A stretch of 64,000 nucleotides of DNA. It comes from Sediminibacillus dalangtanensis. Lineage in GTDB: Bacteria; Bacillota; Bacilli; Bacillales; Amphibacillaceae. The DNA lies in NCBI RefSeq assembly GCF_017792025.1, contig NZ_CP046956.1, positions 2,728,001 through 2,792,000 of the forward strand, written 5' to 3'. Position 1 is the stretch's first letter, and each line of letters starts with the position of its first letter. This document shows, piece after piece, positions 16,465 to 24,879 of the stretch. Below the pieces are notes generated by a model. It searched no databases, had not been told where the DNA came from, and saw nothing but the letters and a program-made list of their open reading frames with translations. A program made the translations under genes and the position numbers.

Positions 16465-17400
16465 ATGAAAGCAGTTATCATTGATCAATATGGCTCTGCA
16501 GAGCAATTACATGAAGCCGAAGTGGAAAAACCGGAGATAGAATCCGGGCAAGTATTAGTTGAAATGCATGCCACCTCTGTCAATCCAATCGATTGGAAGC
16601 TGAGAGAGGGATATTTAAAAGAAATGCTGCCGTTTGAATTCCCGATTATTTTAGGGTGGGATGCTGCAGGAATTGTTAAAGAAATTGGTTCTGACGTATC
16701 CGGATTCCAGCCTGGTGACCGTGTATTTGCCAGACCGGCCACGACCCGGAATGGCACGTATGCAGAATACGCAGCGATCGACGAAAAATTGTTGGCGAAA
16801 ATACCTGAAAATATAAGCTTTGAGGAAGCTGCTGCTGTTCCATTGGCTGGCCTTACTGCTTGGCAGTGTCTCGTAGACTTTGCTGAAATAAAAGAAGGCG
16901 ATAAAGTTCTGATTCACGCAGGTTCAGGCGGGGTCGGCAGCTTTGGCATCCAAATCGCCAAAAGCTTTGGGGCTTATGTTGCCTCTACAGCCAGTGGAAA
17001 GAATGAAGACTTTCTGAAAGTGTTAGGTGTCGACCGGTTTATCAATTACCAGGAAGAAGATTTCGCAGATGCACTTGAGGATTATGATATCGTCGTCGAC
17101 ACTTTAGGCGGTGATATTCAGAAAAAAAGCTTTGATATCCTGAAAGAAGGCGGAAAGCTCGTTTCGGTTGTCGGCGAACCAGATAAAGAACTCGCCAGTA
17201 AAAAGCAAATCAAATCGGGATCCTTATGGCTTAATCCTGATGGCAATCAGCTTGCAGAGCTCGGAAAATTGATGAAGGATGGCAAATTGGACGCCACCAT
17301 CGGGCGAACATTTCCTCTAACGACAGAAGGTGTTCGAGAGGCACATAAACTAAGTGAGACAAACCATGCCCGGGGGAAAATCGTGATAAAAATAAGATAA
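16465..17400 (+). CDS. Zinc-independent MDR alcohol dehydrogenase / quinone oxidoreductase-like
   Basis: A 311-residue medium-chain dehydrogenase/reductase. The GroES-like domain (~1-120) has SVNPIDWKLREG and GWDAAGIVKEIG; the Rossmann domain carries the NADPH motif LIHAGSGGVGSFGIQIAK (~150). Structural and catalytic zinc cysteines of classical alcohol dehydrogenases are absent, so it belongs to the zinc-free quinone oxidoreductase/enoyl reductase branch. Two ATGs occur in tandem (16462 and 16465); the second is five bases after GGGG and is preferred. Substrate is unknown. Confidence 0.87.
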   Translation: MKAVIIDQYGSAEQLHEAEVEKPEIESGQVLVEMHATSVNPIDWKLREGYLKEMLPFEFPIILGWDAAGIVKEIGSDVSGFQPGDRVFARPATTRNGTYAEYAAIDEKLLAKIPENISFEEAAAVPLAGLTAWQCLVDFAEIKEGDKVLIHAGSGGVGSFGIQIAKSFGAYVASTASGKNEDFLKVLGVDRFINYQEEDFADALEDYDIVVDTLGGDIQKKSFDILKEGGKLVSVVGEPDKELASKKQIKSGSLWLNPDGNQLAELGKLMKDGKLDATIGRTFPLTTEGVREAHKLSETNHARGKIVIKIR

Positions 17401-17441
17401 AGCAGTAATAAGTGGATTCGACTAGAAGTCCAAAATTGAAA

Positions 17442-17480
17442 GACACGCAGCAAACGTTCATCTTACGCTGCGTGTTTTTT
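17442..17480 (+). terminator. Intrinsic terminator
   Basis: ACACGCAGC (17443-17451) pairs with GCTGCGTGT (17467-17475), followed by TTTTTGCG. It ends the MDR gene. Confidence 0.85.
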
Positions 17481-17564
17481 GCGTCTCAGAAGGATACTAT
17501 AGTATGATGATGAAATGCTTCTTATGGAGAGGGCCACATGAAAGCCTCTCCTATTCAGAACCCT

Positions 17565-18794
17565 TCACTCCGTCAATTTTTCAATGGCGATGGTTTGAAG
17601 GCGGTTTTCTTCTACTTGCAGGATTTCAAATTGCAAGTTTTGTAAATAAATGATATCCCCTTCCTCAGGAAAACGTCCGAATTCACGTAACAAAAAACCG
17701 GATAAAATATCCTCTTCTTCCGGAATATTCGTTCGAAACATCTCATTCAACCGGTGAAGGGATATTTTTCCGTTACATACGATTCTGTTTTCCGCAAATT
17801 CCTCAATCAGGAGTTCCTCGTTATCATCTGTTTCATCTTTAATTTCCTGTCCGATCATCGCTTCGATAATATCTTCATTGCTCAATATCCCGCTAGTTCC
17901 GCCGTACTCGTCCAGGACGATTGCCATATGCTTCCGCTCTTTCAGCATTAATTTGAACACCTTCTCGATTGAGTAAAACTCAAAAACGTACAATGGTTCT
18001 CTATCCATGAATTCCTCTAATGGCTTGTCCTGTTCCAGCGACCAGGCCAGCAGTTGTTTAGCATGGAATACACCGATGATGTTATCCATATTGTTCTGGT
18101 AGACAGGATAGCGGGTATGGTTGCTATTCATGACAAGAGAAAGGGCAGCTTCATAATCGGCTTCAGCTGGAATGCCATCAATCTCCATTCGCGGTGTTTT
18201 TAACGCGTCCCTCACATCAAGACGTTGAAAATCGATGACTCCTTTTATCCGCTGCTTTTCTTCACTAGCAAACGTCCCCTCCGCAGTGGCAATATCGACC
18301 ATAGTGATAAATTCTTCTTTTGAGATGGATACTTTATCTGGATCTTCACTGGATACAAGCCGAATAACAAGCCTGGTTAACTTATTCAATAAATAAGTTA
18401 GAGGTCTGGTAATCAACATCAATAAACGGATTACAGGAAACACTATATAAGAAACTTTCTCTGCAAATGCAGCGGCAATCGATTTTGGCAATACCTCCGC
18501 AAAAACGATCAACACGAAAGTCAAAATACCCGTCGCCATTCCCACATTAAATCCATATTCGATAGCGACCATGGTTACAAGCGTGGGTAGCATAATATTG
18601 GATATATTGTTACCAATCAGAATGGCTGTGATCAATTCGTCAGGCTTCTGAATCATCTTCAATAATATTTGTGACCGCTTGTCCCCTTTTTCTGATTTGG
18701 ACTTCACTCTCATTTTGTTTACTGCAGTCAAAGCAGTCTCACTGCCTGACAGAAAAAAAGATACAAGTAAAAAGAAAACAATGGCGAAAAACAC
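17565..18794 (-). CDS. CNNM/CorC-type HlyC family membrane protein
   Basis: A 409-residue protein with an N-terminal CNNM transmembrane domain (~1-150; SGSETALTAVNKMRVK and IVFAEVLPKSIA are hallmark segments), a CBS pair (~190-320; DEYGGTSGILSNEDIIEAMIG in the second) and a CorC_HlyC domain (~335-409). Such proteins (B. subtilis YhdP/MpfA group) are linked to Mg2+ efflux or divalent-metal homeostasis. It starts with GTG at 18794, six bases after GGAGGG. It is adjacent to a ZIP transporter but 130 bases apart. Confidence 0.9.
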   Translation of the reverse strand: MFFAIVFFLLVSFFLSGSETALTAVNKMRVKSKSEKGDKRSQILLKMIQKPDELITAILIGNNISNIMLPTLVTMVAIEYGFNVGMATGILTFVLIVFAEVLPKSIAAAFAEKVSYIVFPVIRLLMLITRPLTYLLNKLTRLVIRLVSSEDPDKVSISKEEFITMVDIATAEGTFASEEKQRIKGVIDFQRLDVRDALKTPRMEIDGIPAEADYEAALSLVMNSNHTRYPVYQNNMDNIIGVFHAKQLLAWSLEQDKPLEEFMDREPLYVFEFYSIEKVFKLMLKERKHMAIVLDEYGGTSGILSNEDIIEAMIGQEIKDETDDNEELLIEEFAENRIVCNGKISLHRLNEMFRTNIPEEEDILSGFLLREFGRFPEEGDIIYLQNLQFEILQVEENRLQTIAIEKLTE

Positions 18795-18926
18795 GTTTCA
18801 CCCTCCATTTTTCCATCTTGATTGATAGAGTTCCCTAATACGTAGCATTTAAGCCGCAAATCGGCAACGGGGAACGAACGGCAGCGCAGTTAACTCCCAC
18901 CGCCACTTCCATTCCCCCTGGCCATA

Positions 18927-19733
18927 CTAAATAAACAGCAACAAACTTAATGCCATGACAGCCATGCCGCCGATCAGTCCATAAATGGAAAGATGGGCTT
19001 CATCATACTTTTTGGAAGCTGGAAGCAGTTCATCAAGTGAAATAAACACCATGATTCCAGCGACCGCGGCAAAGATCATGCCAAACATCACATCATTCAA
19101 AAATGGCATGAGAAGGAAGTAGGCAGCAACAGCGCCAACCGGCTCAGACAACCCGGACAAGAAGGACAGTTTGAAAGCTTTTCGCTTATCCCCCGTGGAG
19201 AAATAAACAGGAACCGAAACAGCAATCCCTTCCGGAATATTATGAATCGCAATAGCGACAGCTATCGCAAGACCGAGTGCGGGGTCCTGCAAAGCCGATG
19301 TGAAAGTGGCAATCCCTTCCGGAAAGTTGTGGATTCCGATTGCCAGTGCGGTAAACGTACCCATTTTCAATAATGCCGGATCACTGACAGACCTTTTTGT
19401 CTTGGACATATCCTCCACTTTCTTTACTTCATGAGGATTCCCCTGCTTCGGAATCACCTTATCGATCAGTGCAATCAACAACATTCCGGCAAAAAAACCG
19501 ATAACCGTAAACCAGTGCCCCGGTCCGTTGCCAAGTGCTCCAACAAGGGCATCCTGGGCTTTCACAAAAATTTCGATCATGGAGACATAAATCATGACCC
19601 CGGCCGAGAAGCCGAGTGAAAAAGATAAAAACTTTGTATTGGTAGTGGAAGTGAAGAAGGCCAGCAAACTCCCGATACCAGTGGCCAGACCTGCCATTAA
19701 AGTGAGGGCGAAAGCAAGCATTACATTTTCCAA
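18927..19733 (-). CDS. zupT: ZIP family metal transporter (ZupT-like)
   Basis: A 268-residue ZIP-family importer with about eight helices. The two metal-binding helices carry HNFPEG and HNIPEG, and GLSEPVGA follows, as in E. coli ZupT, which takes up Zn2+ and other divalent metals. A charged cytoplasmic loop (PKQGNPHEVKKVEDMSKTKR) lies between helices 3 and 4. The start is TTG at 19733, ten bases after GAGGAG; ATG at 19721 is a weaker alternative. A short upstream reading frame overlaps its start. Confidence 0.88.
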   Translation of the reverse strand: MENVMLAFALTLMAGLATGIGSLLAFFTSTTNTKFLSFSLGFSAGVMIYVSMIEIFVKAQDALVGALGNGPGHWFTVIGFFAGMLLIALIDKVIPKQGNPHEVKKVEDMSKTKRSVSDPALLKMGTFTALAIGIHNFPEGIATFTSALQDPALGLAIAVAIAIHNIPEGIAVSVPVYFSTGDKRKAFKLSFLSGLSEPVGAVAAYFLLMPFLNDVMFGMIFAAVAGIMVFISLDELLPASKKYDEAHLSIYGLIGGMAVMALSLLLFI

Positions 19734-19909
19734 AGCACATCTTCTCCTCTGCTCACAAGATAGCCATCAAGTGGGATTAGTATATGTTCATCCGCCGATA
19801 TCTTTACAGGAAATCTTCCTGTAACAAGTATATTCCCATTGGGCGGATAAATTTGTCTCTGGAAAAATAGTATGCAGTAAGAACACAAAATGTCCATCAC
19901 AGAGCTCAT
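19721..19909 (-). other. Possible short ORF or gene remnant in the zupT leader
   Basis: A 62-codon frame whose C-terminal half (ILVTGRFPVKIS, LIPLDGYLVSRGEDVLWKM) looks protein-like, ending 13 bases inside zupT. There is no ribosome site at its ATG, so it may be a truncated gene. It contains a perfect palindrome, TTACAGGAA-ATC-TTCCTGTAA at 19804-19824, that could be an operator or hairpin. I do not recognise the protein. Confidence 0.35.
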
Positions 19910-19960
19910 CTATCTGACTATTTATAACCGACTAACGTAACGACGAAATTTTTATACAGT

Positions 19961-19997
19961 AAAAAGGTAAAGGTAACACATTTACCTTTACCTTTTT
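19961..19997 (-). terminator. Intrinsic terminator of DUF302 gene
   Basis: AAAAAGGTAAAGGTAA (19961-19976) and TTACCTTTACCTTTTT (19982-19997) form a perfect 16-bp stem with a 5-base loop; the minus-strand 3' arm ends in the T-run. Confidence 0.85.
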
Positions 19998-20001
19998 AAG
20001 G

Positions 20002-20385
20002 TTAGATACTTTGATCGATACATTCTATTAAACGTTTCTCGATATCTGCCGCAAATTCTTTAAGCGAACGATCGGTGATCATTTCAATTAAGGCAGTTGG
20101 TCTGGGTAAACCGATTTTAACTTTTCCCTCATCTTCATATACAACAATTTTACAAGGCAAAAAGTAGCCAGCCATCAGATTTTGCGTTAATACTCTTTCT
20201 GCCTCTTCAGGATTACAAACCTCAAGTACCAAGTATGGTTGATGAAAGTCTAATCCCTTTTCTTGCAGCTTAGATTGTATATCAAATTGCCATAGCACTC
20301 CAAATTGTTCATTTTTCAAGTTATTTGTTAAAGATTCAACCGCCTCTTCCAATGATTTATTCGTCACTACTGTATAATGAAACAT
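20002..20385 (-). CDS. DUF302 domain protein
   Basis: A 127-residue soluble protein of the DUF302 family (core LDFHQPYLVLEVCNPEEAERVL, then FLPCKIVVYEDEGKVKIGLPRP). The family has no agreed activity but is often found in sulfide/persulfide and metal-stress loci. The ATG follows TGAAGGAGGAGTTTAG. A CstR-like operator lies 85-110 bases upstream, so it appears to be part of the persulfide regulon even though it is transcribed separately from cstR. Confidence 0.85.
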   Translation of the reverse strand: MFHYTVVTNKSLEEAVESLTNNLKNEQFGVLWQFDIQSKLQEKGLDFHQPYLVLEVCNPEEAERVLTQNLMAGYFLPCKIVVYEDEGKVKIGLPRPTALIEMITDRSLKEFAADIEKRLIECIDQSI

Positions 20386-20469
20386 CTAAACTCCTCCTTC
20401 AATTCTTTATCAGTATTTTGGGGACGTTCAGCGTGTTTTCCAACTATTCTTTGCAGGTTAATTCAAATA

Positions 20470-20493
20470 CATACACATACGGGTAAGTGTATG
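20470..20493 (-). promoter_or_regulatory. Imperfect CstR/CsoR-type operator upstream of DUF302
   Basis: CATACAC (20470-20476) and GTGTATG (20487-20493) form inverted arms around ATACGGGTAA, which shares the GGGTA half-site with the three stronger operators at 24.4 and 25.4-25.5 kb. Confidence 0.5.
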
Positions 20494-20582
20494 TTCAAAC
20501 CTAAAAAATAACTGGTGATAAATATAATAAAAAGGCTAACCAATCTTCAGATTAACCTGTTAAAAGAAACTAATTAAGTGTA

Positions 20583-20843
20583 TTATCTACTTTTCACAAG
20601 TAAATTTACCGCTTCTTTTATTAAGTCTTCGGAGCTTTCGCCAGCTTCTTGTTCCTCACGAATGCATCGCTCCAGGTTGGTACTTACAATAAGCGCGGCT
20701 GTTTTATCCAGAGCACTTCTTACAGCTGACATTTGCGTAACGACGTCTCTGCAATCCTTTTGTTCCTCCATCATTCGTACTAGGCCTCTAACTTGCCCTT
20801 CAATCCTTTTCATTCTATTTTTCATTTGAGCATTGTACTCCAT
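20583..20843 (-). CDS. cstR: Persulfide-sensing repressor CstR (CsoR/RcnR family)
   Basis: An 86-residue all-helical DUF156 repressor. Cys31 (QKDC) and Cys60 (LERC) are at exactly the positions of the reactive pair in S. aureus CstR, and the His that would complete a CsoR copper site is Asn56 (TNLERC), which argues for persulfide rather than Cu(I) sensing. CstR releases DNA when its cysteines form di- or trisulfide links. The ATG follows GAAGGAGGAGTACGGTT. The neighbours (TauE, TusA, rhodaneses, persulfide dioxygenase, DsrE2) are the standard CstR target genes. Confidence 0.88.
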   Translation of the reverse strand: MEYNAQMKNRMKRIEGQVRGLVRMMEEQKDCRDVVTQMSAVRSALDKTAALIVSTNLERCIREEQEAGESSEDLIKEAVNLLVKSR

Positions 20844-21256
20844 AACCGTACTCCTCCTTCTTCTTTTTACCAGCTAAGAAATAGCCGACTACCCGAAAAC
20901 CTTTCTTTCTTAAAAACCTTATACTCAAATAGCTCTCCGTTCGATCGGAATTAATTACAATCAAATCTTTATCTATAGGCTAAATTGTCATAATGGCGTT
21001 TCAATTTGGGAAGTGGTATACAAAAATTATTTCCTTCCATTTTATCTTTTGACGAGGTTTGGTAATCCCTTGTATCTAAAAATATCACACCTGATTTGCT
21101 ATTTAAATCATTTGTTCGTTTTCTCATTCTTTGACTCCCGACACAGGGATATATCTTTGATAGGGAATCAGAAAAACGAGTATGAAAATGATTGATCCCC
21201 CCCCCACTCCTTCATTCAAATGCGATTGTTATCTCTTTTCGATTATAATATCCGTT
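20844..21256. other. Gene-free region between cstR and tauE
   Basis: A 413-base A+T-rich stretch with a run of nine C at 21197-21205. No ORF with a ribosome site, repeat or RNA motif was recognised; it may be decayed coding sequence. Confidence 0.4.
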
Positions 21257-22033
21257 TTAAAGAATCTCCATCCATACCTTCACTGCAGTTCCTGCTATCA
21301 ACAATGCCAGGATCATTTGCAACACTTTCGTATTTGTTTTTTTAGCTGCCTTTGCTCCCAAAGGCGAAGCAATTAAACTAGCAACAACCATAATTGCAGC
21401 GGCAAAGTACTCTACTTGCCCTGTAGAAACTTTCCCTATCATTGCTCCAATGGACGATAAAAAAGTGATAGCTAATGAAGATGCGATAGTCATTCTTGTG
21501 GGGATTTTCAAAACGCCCAACATAATCGGCACCAAAAGAAATGCACCGCCAGCACCCACTATACCAGCACCAATTCCAACTAAAAAAGCTAGAAATGCCG
21601 CTAGACCCTTGTTGAAAGTCACTTGTTCCAGAGGAATCTCCTCATTTCTCTTTTTCGGAAGGAACATCATGATAACTGCAATAATTGCCAATACTCCATA
21701 AACGACATTGATACTATTTTCTGCTAGATGGGTCGAGCCGAATCCACCAATAAAACTTCCGATTAAAATACTAACCCCCATGTAACCAATCAAAGAGATA
21801 TTCAACATTCCGCCTTTCCGATAGGCCCACACACCGCCGATCGTTGCAAAAAACACTCGGATGGCAGTAATTCCAGAAACTTCATGGGCACTGAACTCGG
21901 CCACTCCCAAGGCAGCAGGAATATACAATAGCATGGGAAAGTTTATAATAGATCCGCCGATACCAAGCATTCCTGAAAAAAACGAACCTACAAAACCCAA
22001 GAAGAAAATCGTAACAATAACAAAAAAATCCAT
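21257..22033 (-). CDS. tauE: TauE/SafE family sulfite/sulfur-compound exporter
   Basis: A 258-residue membrane protein with 7-8 helices of the TauE/SafE (DUF81) family, proposed to export sulfite or other small sulfur anions. Typical segments are [17 protein letters not shown] and [16 protein letters not shown], the two repeated glycine-rich family motifs. In cst operons it would remove sulfite or thiosulfate produced by persulfide oxidation. It lies beyond the terminator and repeats following tusA, so it depends on readthrough or its own promoter. The ATG follows TATAAGGAGGCTCGACC. Confidence 0.9.
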   Translation of the reverse strand: MDFFVIVTIFFLGFVGSFFSGMLGIGGSIINFPMLLYIPAALGVAEFSAHEVSGITAIRVFFATIGGVWAYRKGGMLNISLIGYMGVSILIGSFIGGFGSTHLAENSINVVYGVLAIIAVIMMFLPKKRNEEIPLEQVTFNKGLAAFLAFLVGIGAGIVGAGGAFLLVPIMLGVLKIPTRMTIASSLAITFLSSIGAMIGKVSTGQVEYFAAAIMVVASLIASPLGAKAAKKTNTKVLQMILALLIAGTAVKVWMEIL

Positions 22034-22050
22034 GGTCGAGCCTCCTTATA

Positions 22051-22169
22051 AGAAAAGCGCAAGCGCCTTGGTCACCCCCGACAAGCTTAAGCGAATCCTC
22101 GAAGTGGCGATCTTTTGCCACACAGAGACTTCGTTTAATACCTCGAGGGGGTAGGCGCTGAAGCTAGAC
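22051..22169 (+). repeat. Dispersed Bacillaceae intergenic repeat, copy 1
   Basis: Begins AGAAAAGCGCAAGCGCC and ends GGGGGTAGGCGCTGAAGCTAGAC, with ends that are partly complementary (GCGC...GGCGC; CCCCCGA...TCGAGGGGG). The same type of ~120-bp element is scattered through Bacillus genomes by my recollection. Confidence 0.65.
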
Positions 22170-22300
22170 AAGAAAAGCGCAAGCGCTGTTTAAAGGATTA
22201 CAGGCTAAATCCGCCACCTCTTGTGGCAACGCCTGCATGACCCACTTCGTGTGGGCCTCCGAAAAGCTTAAGTCCTCGAAGTGGTTTATGCTTTCTTATC
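22170..22300 (+). repeat. Dispersed Bacillaceae intergenic repeat, copy 2 (diverged)
   Basis: Immediately follows copy 1 and restarts with AAGAAAAGCGCAAGCGC, continues with CGCCACCTC...GTGGCAACGCC and ends near AAGCTTAAGTCCTCGAAGTGG, words also present in copy 1. The 3' end is decayed. Confidence 0.55.
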
Positions 22301-22333
22301 TTTTAAAAAAGAGGAACCTGGGGCGGTTCCCTC
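22301..22333 (-). terminator. Intrinsic terminator after tusA
   Basis: Minus strand GAGGGAACC (22333-22325) / GGTTCCTC (22318-22311) then TTTTTTAAAAG. Confidence 0.8.
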
Positions 22334-22335
22334 AT

Positions 22336-22563
22336 TTATCCCTTTTTGATCCAAAATTTTAAAACATCATTTTCTTCGGTATCTTTTAGTAGCTCATGAC
22401 CTCCGGATTTTGCCCAAGCCGACAAATCGCTTTTCGCCCCTTTATCTGTGGCATGTACTTCAAGGACTTGACCAGATTCCAAATCGTTCATTGCCTTTTT
22501 TGTCCTTACGATCGGCATGGGGCAAGCCAATCCTTTTGCATCTATTACTTTAGTTACATCCAT
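22336..22563 (-). CDS. TusA-family sulfur carrier
   Basis: A 75-residue TusA (SirA) fold protein. The sulfur-carrying Cys lies in the invariant CPMP motif of DAKGLACPMPIVRTKKAM, and ATDKGAKSDLSAWAKSGGHELL matches the family C-terminus. It shuttles persulfide sulfur between sulfurtransferases. It lies 42 bases downstream of the Rhd-MBL gene and ends at a terminator. It is about 60% identical by eye to the TusA half of the gene at 23853-24422, suggesting duplication. Confidence 0.93.
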   Translation of the reverse strand: MDVTKVIDAKGLACPMPIVRTKKAMNDLESGQVLEVHATDKGAKSDLSAWAKSGGHELLKDTEENDVLKFWIKKG

Positions 22564-22605
22564 CTTTTATTCCTCCTTAATATTTTTCATTTTCTCTTTC
22601 CTCGA

Positions 22606-23733
22606 TCAACGAACTGCACAGCGGTTTGGCCCGATCTCCATTTCTCTTTGCTTTTCTTCTTCCGGGTCGATAATACCCATATTTGTTTCGCGGATCTCAT
22701 GGTATGCATTAGGCTGTGGCGGTAAGTTTTCCGTCACGAGTCTCCTGAACTCTGTTTCATCCTCTATATTTAACCCATGATTTTGTTGAAAGAGCACACC
22801 TAATTTTTCTCCAACACTTCCATCTTCATTCAATTCATCAATAATCATAAAGTGTGCGGGTAAAACAATTAATTCCGAAGACAATTCTCTATAACGGGAA
22901 TATAAGCTTTCTCTTAAATCACCGACCCAGTCTTCGGCCCTTCCTGCCAAATCAGGTCGTCCAATAGAGTCGATGAATAAAATATCCCCAGTCAGTAAAA
23001 ACTTGTCATCTACGACAAAAGATGTGGAGCCAATCGTGTGTCCTGGTGTATATAGTGCATGGATATCAATCGCTGTGTTCCCAATGGTTACTGCCTGTCC
23101 ACCTTCTAATGCTGTAAATGTGAAAGTAACTTCCTGTGCATCTTGTGAAGGCATCCAGTATGTTGCACCTGTTTGTTCAGCGATTTTTCTCCCCCCTGAG
23201 ATATGATCTGCATGAAGATGCGTATCAAAAACGTTGGTTATCTTTGCTTCTTTACTTCTTGCAAAATCTATAAAAATATCTATCATCCGTGTGGCATCGA
23301 TGATTGCAGCTTCCCCATCCGAAAGAACCATGTAAGACAAGCAACCTTTCCCGATACGCACAAACTGATAAACTTCACCGCCGCCTTTCAGGTCTCCTAC
23401 TTTGACAGGCTCTAAATGTTCACTCCAAGCTTTCATCCCACCTTGCAAAACAGAGACCGTCAAACCTTCGTCAGACAGCATTTCTGCTACCATTACAGAC
23501 GAACCCTCTTTTGCACAAACCACTAATACTTCTTTTTTTGAAGGGATTTTATCCAAGACTTCATCCACTCCATCCAACAGTTCAAAATAAGGGATGTTCA
23601 AATAGTCGAAGTTTTCTCCTTCAATCTTCCAATCAGCAAATGCATCTTGATTCCGAACATCTAAAATAAATAGCTCTTCCTTGTTGAATACCTTTTTTGC
23701 GACTTCGTGAGCTGTCATCATGTTCACGGACAT
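22606..23733 (-). CDS. Rhodanese-MBL fold persulfide dioxygenase (CstB-like, domains swapped)
   Basis: A 375-residue fusion. Residues ~1-108 are a rhodanese domain with catalytic Cys73 (VVCAKEGSS); residues ~120-350 are a metallo-beta-lactamase fold of the ETHE1 type with HLHADH (His172, His174, Asp176, His177), His232 (PGHTIGS) and Asp250 (LTGD). ETHE1/CstB enzymes oxidise thiol persulfides to sulfite or thiosulfate with mononuclear Fe(II). In S. aureus CstB the MBL domain comes first; here the rhodanese leads. The ATG follows AGGGGGTAATGAC. It is grouped with TusA, TusA-Rhd, rhodanese and DsrE2 genes. Confidence 0.9.
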   Translation of the reverse strand: MSVNMMTAHEVAKKVFNKEELFILDVRNQDAFADWKIEGENFDYLNIPYFELLDGVDEVLDKIPSKKEVLVVCAKEGSSVMVAEMLSDEGLTVSVLQGGMKAWSEHLEPVKVGDLKGGGEVYQFVRIGKGCLSYMVLSDGEAAIIDATRMIDIFIDFARSKEAKITNVFDTHLHADHISGGRKIAEQTGATYWMPSQDAQEVTFTFTALEGGQAVTIGNTAIDIHALYTPGHTIGSTSFVVDDKFLLTGDILFIDSIGRPDLAGRAEDWVGDLRESLYSRYRELSSELIVLPAHFMIIDELNEDGSVGEKLGVLFQQNHGLNIEDETEFRRLVTENLPPQPNAYHEIRETNMGIIDPEEEKQREMEIGPNRCAVR

Positions 23734-23852
23734 GTCATTACCCCCTATTGTATATTTTCATTCAAAAAATCTTGTACACTAAAGTTTCTATACTGGATTA
23801 AAAACGAATATCGTTGAACAATTTACTTCTAAATTTTTGTTTTTTCGTCTAC

Positions 23853-24422
23853 TCAATTGTTTAGTTTTTTCGTTTCTCCGTTCCACTGACTCATGCCTGG
23901 CACAACATTGACGACATGTTCAAAACCGTTTTCTGTCAATTTCTGTGCAGCTAGATCACTTCTACTTCCAGTGCGACACACGACATAGATTTCATCCTCC
24001 TTGTTTAATTCGTCCAGACGGTTTTCCAGATCTCCTAGTGGGATAGAAACCGCACTCGGGATGTGATTGAACGCAAATTCTGCTGTCTCCCTTACATCGA
24101 GAACAACAATGTTTTCCGATAACTTTGCTTGTAAATCTTCATTTGTCGCGGTTTTAGGATGTTGTTTTTCAACCGTTTCTTCTTCGGATGCTTTTCTTAA
24201 ATAGTGTTTTAACGTTGTGCCTTCCTCCAGTGTACCTAAATATTGGTGCCCGGCACTGTTGGCCCACGCCTCGATATCAGCTTTTGATCCTTTATCGGTT
24301 GCTTGTACTTCGATTACTTGCCCCGCTTCCACATCTTTCATCGCTTTTTTCGTTTTCACGATTGGCATTGGACATGCCAAGCCTTTCGCATCCAACACTA
24401 TATTGGCTTTCACGTTTTCCAT
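23853..24422 (-). CDS. TusA-rhodanese fusion sulfurtransferase (CstA-like)
   Basis: A 189-residue two-domain protein: TusA at ~1-78 with Cys17 in LACPMP, then a linker and a rhodanese domain at ~92-185 with Cys149 in VVCRTGSRSD. S. aureus CstA has rhodanese, TusA and DsrE2 parts in one chain; here the DsrE2 part is a separate gene, at 24880-25359. It receives and hands on persulfide sulfur. A perfect CstR-type operator (24441-24460) lies directly upstream of the start. Confidence 0.9.
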   Translation of the reverse strand: MENVKANIVLDAKGLACPMPIVKTKKAMKDVEAGQVIEVQATDKGSKADIEAWANSAGHQYLGTLEEGTTLKHYLRKASEEETVEKQHPKTATNEDLQAKLSENIVVLDVRETAEFAFNHIPSAVSIPLGDLENRLDELNKEDEIYVVCRTGSRSDLAAQKLTENGFEHVVNVVPGMSQWNGETKKLNN

Positions 24423-24440
24423 ACTACTTTGGCCTCCCTT

Positions 24441-24460
24441 TTATACCCAACGGGGTATAA
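24441..24460 (-). promoter_or_regulatory. CstR-type operator upstream of the TusA-Rhd gene
   Basis: Perfect 8-4-8 palindrome: TTATACCC (24441-24448), AACG, GGGTATAA (24453-24460). It ends 18 bases before the ATG of the TusA-Rhd gene. Confidence 0.8.
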
Positions 24461-24475
24461 ATGAATTTAAAAAAA

Positions 24476-24772
24476 TTATTCTATTTCGCCTTCCCAAGCA
24501 AGCATGCCGCCAGTAATGTTGATTGCTTGGAATCCCCGACTTTCTAAAAATTGTACAGCTTGAGCGCTTCTGCCGCCAGATCGACAAACCACCATATATT
24601 CCGCCGTTTTAACCAATTCATGCATTCGTAATTCCAACAATCCAAGCGGAATGTTCACCGCACCCGGTATTTTTCCGTCTGCCACTTCAGCAGCCTCCCT
24701 GACATCAAGGATGTTTAACGTTTGATTCTTATCTATTAAACCTTGCAGTTTTTTAGCTGTTATTTCTTTCAT
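24476..24772 (-). CDS. Single-domain rhodanese
   Basis: A 98-residue rhodanese-like sulfurtransferase with active-site Cys63 in VVCRSGGRSAQAV, and ILDVREAAEVADGKIPGAVNIPL as the N-terminal family signature. It transfers sulfane sulfur. It lies 53 bases upstream of the TusA-Rhd gene and downstream of dsrE2. The ATG follows AGAAAGGAGATTATTAGC. Confidence 0.92.
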   Translation of the reverse strand: MKEITAKKLQGLIDKNQTLNILDVREAAEVADGKIPGAVNIPLGLLELRMHELVKTAEYMVVCRSGGRSAQAVQFLESRGFQAINITGGMLAWEGEIE

Positions 24773-24879
24773 GCTAATAATCTCCTTTCTATGACCCTTG
24801 TTTTAAACAAATACCAATCATTTACATTGAGAATAAATATAACTCATCCCTTTTCCGTGACCAGGGAGAACCTAAACGA

